A stretch of DNA of 64,000 nucleotides, taken from Bin80 sp965203305. GTDB taxonomy: Bacteria; Bacteroidota; Rhodothermia; Rhodothermales; Bin80. Position 1 is the first letter of the stretch; each line of letters starts with the position of its first letter. A program made the position numbers and the translations under genes. The notes beneath the pieces are model-generated. The model searched no databases. It worked only from the letters and a program-made list of their open reading frames with translations, and was not told the DNA's origin. The stretch lies in contig OZ241874.1 in the NCBI GenBank assembly GCA_965203305.1, forward strand, positions 2,418,001-2,482,000. Reading direction: 5' to 3'. This document shows, piece by piece, positions 18,452-26,400 of this stretch.

Positions 18452-18859
18452 GGGTCATCTGTTTTGGTGTGAGCAACGACTATAAGAAACTCGGATGCAT
18501 GGATATATGTTCCCCCGACCCGGATAACTATGAGCCATCTATTCTCGCGGCTGATTGCTCACCTACTTGGAATTTGTGTTTTTTGATGGTGCTCATATTG
18601 CATGTCCTCGTTAATTTTCCGGTGGTACGGGTTGATGCGGGCTGTGCCACCTGCTGGCTGCACTCTGTTCCATTATGACTTTGATGGCTGTCTCTCAGAT
18701 AGCTGTTTTCCGAGACTGATAGTTTTGGGAACCATCATTACCCTGCATTGTAACTGTACTGGTGAAACCGAACAGGCATGAGATTAGAATTGTTAGGGAA
18801 CACAAGCCCGGCATCTGAGTAGACCCGCGTCCTATCATTAAGTTAAACGAGTTGTGAGC
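18452..18859. other. Intergenic region upstream of the coiled-coil gene
   Basis: About 400 bp between two divergent genes. I see no supported gene, no tRNA and no clear promoter pair. Confidence 0.5.
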
Positions 18860-19744
18860 ATGGATATAAATATCATCGTCCAAGTTGCTACTTTCCTTGC
18901 CGTTATAGGTGGGGTTGCAGGGGTGTTGTTGCCAATCATTATGGCTCATAGGTCTGAGGCTCGAAAGGATTCCGAAAAGAATAGAGAAGAGATTAAGGAA
19001 CTCAGCCACAACGTAGCTCTACTCATCAGCAAGGTAGATGCCCTCAGCGAACAAGTTGAAGAGACTAGGGAAGACACGAGAGAAGCTCGAAAGGATTCCG
19101 AAAAGAATAGAGAAGAGATTAAGGTACTCATCAGCAAGGTAGATGCCCTCAGCGAACAAGTTGAAGAAACTAGGGAAGACACGAGAGAAGCTCGAAAGGA
19201 TTCCGAAAAGAATAGAGAAGAGATTAAGGAACTCAGCCACAACGTAGCTCTACTCAGCCACAAGGTAGATGCCCTCAGCGAACAAGTTGAAGAAACTAGG
19301 GAAGATACGAGAGAAGCTCGAAAGGATTCCGAAAAGAATAGAGAAGAGATTAAGGAACTCAGCCACAACGTAGCTCTACTCATCAGCAAGGTAGATGCCC
19401 TCAGCAAACAAGCCGAAGAGACTAGGAAGAATATGGAAGATGCTCGGGGAGATTTCGGAACGACCAAAGAAGAAATACGAATTCTCACTGCCAAATTGGA
19501 AGGACTCACTGATCAAGCAAAAGAGACGAAAGATGGAATAGAGAAGATCAGTCAAGACACGAAAGAGGAGTACAGAAACCTCTCTGATAAACTTGAACGT
19601 CTGCATGATCAAGTATCCAGACTGAACGGGGAGGTGCAACTGATCGTGGGACACCTCTTCGGAATTGAAGCGCAAGTTAAAAAGGAACTTGCAACATCAT
19701 TCTCGGATACTACTCAGTTCAGCCCTGCCGCTGAGAATCAATAA
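18860..19744 (+). CDS. Membrane-anchored coiled-coil protein built from 42/35-residue repeats
   Basis: 294 residues from the ATG at 18860 (a GTG two codons earlier is possible). One membrane helix lies near the N-terminus (NIIVQVATFLAVIGGVAGVL, ~4-27). The rest is a single long, highly charged coiled coil. Four near-identical units (each beginning ARKDSEKNREEIK and ending EQVEETREDTRE) occupy the DNA from 18959 to about 19441, then the repeat decays into a related but divergent tail (EEIRILTAKLEGLTDQAKETKDG). The function is unknown; shape suggests a membrane-tethered spacer or scaffold. No neighbour indicates a pathway. Confidence 0.8.
   Translation: MDINIIVQVATFLAVIGGVAGVLLPIIMAHRSEARKDSEKNREEIKELSHNVALLISKVDALSEQVEETREDTREARKDSEKNREEIKVLISKVDALSEQVEETREDTREARKDSEKNREEIKELSHNVALLSHKVDALSEQVEETREDTREARKDSEKNREEIKELSHNVALLISKVDALSKQAEETRKNMEDARGDFGTTKEEIRILTAKLEGLTDQAKETKDGIEKISQDTKEEYRNLSDKLERLHDQVSRLNGEVQLIVGHLFGIEAQVKKELATSFSDTTQFSPAAENQ
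18959..19441 (+). repeat. Tandem 126/105-bp coding repeats (heptad-preserving)
   Basis: Units start at 18959, 19085, 19190 and 19316 (GCTCGAAAGGATTCCGAAAAG-type start), giving lengths 126, 105, 126 and 126 bp. The short unit lacks 21 bp, that is exactly seven codons (one heptad). Sequence identity between units is almost complete, including third codon positions. Confidence 0.9.
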
Positions 19745-20002
19745 CCAAATTCTGTCTTGTGTCGGCTGAGTCAGGCAGCATTGAGTGACAGATTCAGCCA
19801 GCAACCAAGGTAGCTTGGGATCCAGTATGTAACTATGCCATACTGAGACGGAAACTCCAAAAGGACGGATAGCGATTGATCTAGCCCGTTTTACCCGTCT
19901 TCGGAGCAGGACTGTCACTTCGAAAAGTCCAAGGGGAAGTTTCCTTCGCCATGAAAGGGAGATTCATATCTCTTCACGGGGCTCTCCCTAACTGATTTGA
20001 AT
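19745..20002. other. Intergenic region with a small hairpin
   Basis: About 260 bp. CAGTATG (19823-19829) and CATACTG (19839-19845) form a 7-bp stem with a 9-base loop, without a following T-run. No gene is supported. Confidence 0.4.
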
Positions 20003-21130
20003 ATGCTGAACCGGGGCGAATATCTCCGATATTCACGGCAAATATCCCTTCCAGGGGTAGGAGTATCCGGCCAAAAGAAACTCAAAAAAGCCTCTGTGGC
20101 AATTGTAGGGGCTGGCGGACTTGGATCACCACTGGCTCTTTATCTCACTGCTGCGGGTATTGGGCACTTAGGAATCATTGACTTTGATGTGGTGGGGATC
20201 AGCAATCTCCACCGGCAGATTCTGCACACGGACGAGTTCATAGGAAAACCGAAACTGGAATCTGCCTTAACTACTCTGCAAGCGCGTAACCCTCATGTCA
20301 GAATTACAAGGCACGATGTTCGACTGAACCAGAAAAATGCAACGAAAATACTTGAAAGCTATGATATTATCGCTGACTGTTCCGACAACTTCCCAACGCG
20401 TTACCTGGTGAACGATACCTCCGTGCTGCATAACATTCCCAATGTCTACGGCAGTGTTTTTCAATTTGAGGGGCAGCTTAGCGTTTTCGGAGCTTCTGAT
20501 GGTCCCTGCTATCGGTGCCTCCATCCCGTTCCCCCCTTAGGTAGCCTTATCCCAAATTGTGCAGAAAGTGGAGTGCTGGGAGTATTGCCTGGGTTGATTG
20601 GAACGCTTCAGGCCAGTGAGGTCATTAAACTGCTTCTTGGTTTCGGTCAACCGCTTGTTGGACGAATGGCCCTGATTGATACACTGACATCGGAATGGCA
20701 TACCATTGCTGTTTCCAAAAATCCTGATTGTCCAGCCTGTGGTGAATCCCCAATCATTGATACACTGACCAACTACGAGGATCACTGCTCCTCAACACCT
20801 TCCATCAGCGCGGGTGAGCTGAGAATGCTCAAGCAGCAAGGCATTTCCCCCTTTCTTCTTGATGTCAGGGAAGCACACGAGGCCGACATCATTAGCATGG
20901 GTGCAAACCAGCGAATCCCACTTAATGGACTATCGGAAAGGCTACCGGAAATCACCGCTGGCCTTGAGGACCGTATAATCGTGCACTGTCAGACAGGCAT
21001 ACGCTCCAGACAAGCCGTCGAAGTGCTACGAAACGCAGGATATACTCAAGTGATGAGCCTGGATGGGGGCATTTTAGCCTGGATAGATCAGCATAGTCAA
21101 TCCGATGGCCCTGCCGATTTCATCAAGTGA
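20003..21130 (+). CDS. moeB: MoeB/ThiF-type adenylyltransferase fused to a rhodanese domain
   Basis: 375 residues from the ATG at 20003 (a TTG lies two codons before). The E1-like domain (~5-245) has the nucleotide loop GAGGLG at 36-41, the R-Q and D-F-D motifs, zinc-binding pairs CYRC (169-172) and CPAC (243-246), and a candidate catalytic Cys186 (PNCAESGVLG). The rhodanese domain (~275-365) has the persulfide loop HCQTGIRS with Cys329. Such fusions adenylate and then sulfurate the C-terminal Gly of MoaD/ThiS-type carriers for molybdopterin, thiamine or thio-tRNA synthesis; which carrier is not visible here. Its last 34 bp overlap the convergent gene at 21097. Confidence 0.9.
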   Translation: MLNRGEYLRYSRQISLPGVGVSGQKKLKKASVAIVGAGGLGSPLALYLTAAGIGHLGIIDFDVVGISNLHRQILHTDEFIGKPKLESALTTLQARNPHVRITRHDVRLNQKNATKILESYDIIADCSDNFPTRYLVNDTSVLHNIPNVYGSVFQFEGQLSVFGASDGPCYRCLHPVPPLGSLIPNCAESGVLGVLPGLIGTLQASEVIKLLLGFGQPLVGRMALIDTLTSEWHTIAVSKNPDCPACGESPIIDTLTNYEDHCSSTPSISAGELRMLKQQGISPFLLDVREAHEADIISMGANQRIPLNGLSERLPEITAGLEDRIIVHCQTGIRSRQAVEVLRNAGYTQVMSLDGGILAWIDQHSQSDGPADFIK

Positions 21131-22302
21131 TGACAGAAGTCGGTCATCCGGTCGCATACCTTGTCTCTGAATTCTTCTTCACCTCGCAACTCCAGAGGAA
21201 GTCGTAACCAACCAGAACGCGCTCCAAAAAGAATCGCCGAATACACCCAGTCCACATCTGACATCTTTTCGTTGTCAAGTTCAAGTAAATCCTGAAACTC
21301 ACGTCGCATAAAAAAGAGTATGAGGGCCCGTTCCAGCGGACTTTCATGCAAATCAAAAGCCTCTGATATTGTCGCCCCGCCAAGACCATCAAGTGTTCTA
21401 AGAGTGTTACAAATTGGCTTAGTCTGATCTTGGATTTCACTTGGAACGCGTTCAAGAAATTTGAGAACTATGTTGTCCAAATCAAAATCATTGCCGCCGT
21501 TCTCACCCCAGTAACCAGCTATCCTCTTTACAAGGCCCCAGAGCAGGTATCCGTCAACTGATTTTGATCTTGCTACAACCTGAGCATCCGACATCCATTT
21601 GCTCAAGCCGGGAACTGACGAGTCACATAAATCCGATGCACATGCCGCTTCATGCACCACTTGTGTGGCTACCAGACCTTGCTTCTCGACATGATACAAC
21701 ATGGCAAGGATTCCACCCGCAACTTGGGCAATATGAGTGGGAGTATCCTCTTCAGGCCTCTTGTCCCTAGGTTGCCAAGGCCATCTTTTCAACCCGGAAA
21801 ACGATGTTTTTCTGCGTCTCAAGACTTTGGGATTCAATGATACATTATTGCGAAGTTGTACCTGATTTAGTACCTTTTCCCGTATAGCATCCGACTCGAC
21901 ATAGATTCTGCGGATTTGCGTTCTTGAAATGGGGGCCCGAACAAACCGAACAGCTTCTGCCTTTTTTCCTTTTGGAGTTGAGACGGGTGGATCAAACAGT
22001 GAAAGTTGAACAGCATCGTCTGCATTCCGGGCAGAGCATCCAAGTTTTTCAAGACTAATTTCTATGATTACCGGAATGAGATGCGTTGCCTCCTCCGTAG
22101 ACATCTCAATTGCACTCATCGGAACTTTCCCTCTCTTGTGAAAGAACAGTGGAATCCATCCTGGCTGTTCAGATAGCGTATCCTTGTAATACTTCTTTCC
22201 GAACCCAGATGGTGAAGGAATAAACCCAAGAGCAAGAATAAACATCATATTCAGATGATTCGTGACGAACAGTCCAGATTTGGGAGGGGATGTTTCAGAC
22301 AT
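21097..22302 (-). CDS. Unrecognised protein, third gene of the DISARM-like operon
   Basis: 401 residues from the ATG at 22302, 5 bp after the helicase stop; a GTG at 22332 would overlap the helicase gene by 25 bp. I do not recognise a family. There is no signal peptide and no clear membrane helix. What can be seen: an N-terminal stretch rich in aromatic residues (KSGLFVTNHLNMMFILALGF), a basic middle (KVLRRRKTSFSGLKRWPWQPRDKR) and a helical C-terminal half containing ILFGARSGWLRLPLELRG. It is tightly linked to the SF1 helicase and DrmA-DrmB fusion genes, so it is probably a component of the same defence system. The 3' end overlaps moeB by 34 bp in the opposite direction. Confidence 0.75.
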   Translation of the reverse strand: MSETSPPKSGLFVTNHLNMMFILALGFIPSPSGFGKKYYKDTLSEQPGWIPLFFHKRGKVPMSAIEMSTEEATHLIPVIIEISLEKLGCSARNADDAVQLSLFDPPVSTPKGKKAEAVRFVRAPISRTQIRRIYVESDAIREKVLNQVQLRNNVSLNPKVLRRRKTSFSGLKRWPWQPRDKRPEEDTPTHIAQVAGGILAMLYHVEKQGLVATQVVHEAACASDLCDSSVPGLSKWMSDAQVVARSKSVDGYLLWGLVKRIAGYWGENGGNDFDLDNIVLKFLERVPSEIQDQTKPICNTLRTLDGLGGATISEAFDLHESPLERALILFFMRREFQDLLELDNEKMSDVDWVYSAILFGARSGWLRLPLELRGEEEFRDKVCDRMTDFCHHLMKSAGPSD

Positions 22303-22307
22303 GAGTA

Positions 22308-23483
22308 TCAGCCGAATGTCTTTCTGTCCCACTGCAATACATTTTGATCTTTGGGCAAGATATTCTGGATTGAATTGGGGCCATCCTTAATTATCATGAA
22401 TACTTGGTCGCGCGCTCGCGAAACCATCACATAGAAGAGTTTTCGAATTTCATCTGTGTTTTCACGCAAGACATAGTGTCCATTAATATCAACCAGAACC
22501 ACAATATCAAATTCAAGTCCTTTGCATGACTGAGCGTTAAGAACTACGATTCCGCCCCGATTGAATTGAACATTCGGTTGCATACCATGGCTGTAAGTAT
22601 AGATTTTCGGGGAATTTCCACTGAGAGAATTACAGATCTTCTCCAGTTTGTCCAAGTATTTTTGTCTAAGCCTTTCATTCGGAGCAAACACCCCTATGAG
22701 TCTCCGGTTGTCCTGCTGGAAAAGCTTAATGATCGCCTTTGAGATTGATTTTTTGACCCCTTTACGATCCTTAAAAACATACAACTTCGGGACATGAAGT
22801 TGCCCTTTGGGCTTTGGGAGTTTAGGTGGGGGACTCGCTCTATCACCCGTGTAGAATGCTCGGGCTAGACGGGCAACCGCATAATTGTTTCGGAAGTTGC
22901 GCCTAAGCTCAATCACATCACTAGTATCAAGTGCGAGTGCGTCTTCAAGGTCTCTGCGACTACTGTTCTCATCTACATTAATCTGCTGATTCTGGTCTGC
23001 TGCAATAAAGAAATTTTCATAACCAAATCTGGTCAGTGTCCAGTAGAAGCCCGGAGGCATATCCTGCCCCTCGTCAATAAGAAGAATTTTATTCCTACCC
23101 CGTTGCTTGACCTTACTGAGCAGATTTCTATCTTTCTCAATTCGGCGTACACATTCCCCCCAGTTGGGAGAGTATGATCTAACCTCTGGCACATACTCTC
23201 CCGTAAGACTATAAAATAATTTATAGAACCAGCTTACCCATGTTGAACTTTCAATCCACTCACCAGCCATCTGCTGACTGGCCTGATGTAACATATGGTT
23301 ATACACCAAGAAAACATAATTTCCACCATTTCTCTGGAGATCAATAGCTCGCATGACCATAACTACTGTCTTTCCTGTTCCGGGTCCACCGATCACCAGA
23401 TGCTGACCTTGATCTGGGTATCCTAGGGCCATTTCTTGATGTTTCGTCAGATCCTGTACACCGGGAAGTTTGAATTTACGCAT
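22308..23483 (-). CDS. UvrD/Rep-like superfamily I helicase or ATPase
   Basis: 391 residues, ATG at 23483, 7 bp after the DrmA-DrmB stop. Q-motif-like start (LTKHQEMAL), Walker A GGPGTGKT (32-39), Walker B LLIDEGQD (~134-141), motif III-like FFIAADQNQQI (~158-168), and late motifs NAQSCKGLEFDIVVLVD (~316-332) and LFYVMVSRARDQVF (~349-362). This is a compact SF1 core with short 1B/2B insertions; full-length UvrD/Rep is usually over 600 residues. It probably moves on DNA using ATP and acts with the fusion protein. An SF1 helicase is not one of the named core DISARM components, so the gene set is a variant. Confidence 0.88.
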   Translation of the reverse strand: MRKFKLPGVQDLTKHQEMALGYPDQGQHLVIGGPGTGKTVVMVMRAIDLQRNGGNYVFLVYNHMLHQASQQMAGEWIESSTWVSWFYKLFYSLTGEYVPEVRSYSPNWGECVRRIEKDRNLLSKVKQRGRNKILLIDEGQDMPPGFYWTLTRFGYENFFIAADQNQQINVDENSSRRDLEDALALDTSDVIELRRNFRNNYAVARLARAFYTGDRASPPPKLPKPKGQLHVPKLYVFKDRKGVKKSISKAIIKLFQQDNRRLIGVFAPNERLRQKYLDKLEKICNSLSGNSPKIYTYSHGMQPNVQFNRGGIVVLNAQSCKGLEFDIVVLVDINGHYVLRENTDEIRKLFYVMVSRARDQVFMIIKDGPNSIQNILPKDQNVLQWDRKTFG

Positions 23484-23490
23484 GGTATCG

Positions 23491-26400
23491 TCAGTCTATC
23501 ATCTCAAGAATTGGAGGCAGGTTGTTACCGTTCCCATTTATCATGGTTCTGTCAAGATAGCGATTGTTGCAGCAGCAACTTGACTCGGGTATCATCAGAC
23601 AGGCATGGCAGGCCGCCCCATTTAACTGCTCGTACTTACTGTCTTCTGGATTACCACACACCGGATCAAACGAACACCACTGTGCCTGCTCTAGGGCCCG
23701 TGAAAGCAGACGATAAAATTTCTTCGGCTTGGCATGTTGGACCAGCCCTCCCAGCGAACCATGAATGTCTGAAACAGCAATAAAGATCAGTATCCCGGCC
23801 ATAGATTTTTCACCTTCTTTGCAATATATACGCTCTTGGAGCGATGCAGCAGGATATCCACAGTCCCGCTCAAGTTGTTGAATCAGTAAGTGAGCTAGTG
23901 AGTGGCAGAGTACAAACTGCGGAGTATTGGAAACCTCATCATTTTCCCTTGCAATGTAGCTTAAATGATTAAGGAATCTGTCCAGCGTACCGTTAACCTC
24001 TCTAGCTTCGTTGATCTTTACCCCCCATGTATGCATGATGTCTTCATGCAATATAAAAAATATCCCTTCACCATATAATTCATCTGCAGGTAGCCAGTCA
24101 CACTTTCCAGATATATCAGGAGGTATCAGACTGGCCCGCTTGAATCTTTCTTTTCCCTTGTACGGGGGGCGAGCCTCACGTCTGAACCCCGTGAAAACTG
24201 AAATCATTCGCAAACGCTCAACTGAAACCAAGCAGTCCACCAATGACCACACCCCTGAAGATATATTCCTCTTCGCCCGCTCTTTCCATTCCGGAGTATG
24301 GTGTTTGGTAACAAGATCTTCATTTTCTCGCTGGTCAGGGATTGGACGCGAGAGTGCCTCATACTCAAGTTGCATGGGATCATCATCCGAGGACGGTTCA
24401 TCATCATACCAAGGGTAGCCATGTTTGATTTTCTGAAGTGCATCTTCAAGTTCAGCGGCCGTACACCCATACTTGCTGGCGATTCGTTTGACAGTACTCT
24501 TGTAGTCAAGCCCCGGATTTGCATCGGAAATCAGTTGCTGATTCTCGGGACTGTTGTACAAACGATCAACTACGCTTGACCGGATGATACGTGATTCCGG
24601 TGGTATGACCAAAAACTTGAGGTTTTCAGGTAGATACATACGGGAATCTCCGATCTGCATGACTTCCGCCATGCTACCTGAATTTTCTTCCGATGTATAC
24701 ACATCCTTCATCCAAGGTTGTTGCCAGGTTTTCTTGCCCATATAGGCCATTCCCTCCCACCCTTGGCGGTCGCATTTCGTGCATTTGACTTGCTCTTCAG
24801 GTTCCCTGATCAACTTGAGATAAGCATTTTCACTGTCACGAGGACAATTCTGTGATTCTTTCCCGTGTGCCATATAGTGCCAGTCTACATCAGCCAAGTA
24901 CCCGAAACGATGCACAAGAACCCAGTGAACTTGAGTCAATGCACCATCGCAAGTTTTTTCCGAACATTTATTCCCATCTTGGTAACGATTGTGGAGCAAT
25001 CCACATTTCTGGCAAAATGACCATCGTGGAAATCTCGTTGCGGGTATGTAGTTTTGAGGGCGTACAGTGGTTACAACCGGTGGCTTAATCAGCCTGTGAT
25101 CACTAATCTTGGGATGTTTGCAAACCTGAGTTACATGCTTGATCTCTCTTGCTTCAAGTTCATTCAGTGGCCATCTGCTAATATCCTGTATAACAGCATA
25201 AAAATTTTCACCCATATGTATGACACCCCCTACTCCCGAGGAGCGTAATAAATTCGAAAATCTCATATCCATCTCATAATCTCCACACTTTATTGTAGCT
25301 GACTTCTCAACGTTACGCATTGAGTTCAAGGTAGCCCACAATCCAGAAACAGAGGGATCTGATTCCGAACTCTTCAGTAGCCGGTCAGCGTCCTTCTTTT
25401 TTTCGGACACATAATATCGGAGATCTCTGCGTAAATCATCACACTTTTTAGCCTTGCTCAACCACGCATTGTGAAGTTGATTTACATGATTGTGCACAGA
25501 GTCTCGCACGGCCTGATCTGAACATGCCCTCGCGAATCTCTCCATTAATCTTGTCAGGATATTCTCTTCCGGCTTCTTTTGCTTCCCAATTCTGGAGGCA
25601 CCAGCATTTTCATTCAAATCACGACATGAATACCTGAGTGCTATAATCAGTGCCGCATGAAGGGCCCGGAGCCTCGCCTGATAAGTAAAGGGAGTAACAC
25701 TGGAGGGCTCCACAAAACGATGAAATGACTCGTGGAACGGCCGAAAATTTTCATAGTGTGCAAGGCTTCTGGCCTGAGTACGATAATAGTTCACAACTAC
25801 CAAACCAGGGACATCAGCTCTTCCAATGCGACCCGTAACCTGTATGTACTCCCCTGTCCTCTGTGGCTGTCCGTTCACCACCATCAAAGCTAACCGTGAA
25901 ACATCAAGTCCAACGGAAACCATATTGGTTGCAAGCACCACATCAAGACATCTGGGATGATTTCTGGGGTATTCCAAATCCTTGAATGTGGCGGCACAGG
26001 CTTTCGCCGACCGAAGACTAGTGAGCTCTCCTATCCGAGGGTTTCTGAATCGTTTAATCATAATATTTGGTCTTTTCCCCTCCTTGCCTGCTGTGGTATT
26101 CTCCTTGATCAGGCGCATTCCAGCAGGCTGGACATTTTGATAAATTTTGCTGTGATGCGTAGACACATCGTTAAGACTGTTATTGAAAGCAGTGATCGTC
26201 CACCAAGCCTCCGCTAATTTCTCAAAGTCCTGGTCCTGTCCAAATAGAATACCCGGCGCAGCCATGAGTGCCGTCATAATTGGGCTCATACTTTCCTGTC
26301 TGCTGAGATTAGGGGCGAGATATCCCAAATACATTCGCCCCGGCCGATCCTGATCTGTGCGGGCAAAATACATGTTATCACAGGATAGTCCGGGCGGTGG

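Noticed and set aside
18959..19441. Tandem repeats considered as a CRISPR array
   Set aside because: The units are contiguous coding repeats of 105-126 bp without unique spacers.
18946..19509. Minus-strand frame of 187 codons over the coiled-coil repeats
   Set aside because: Ser/Leu-rich mirror of the tandem repeat; the plus-strand product has a membrane helix and heptads and is the credible gene.
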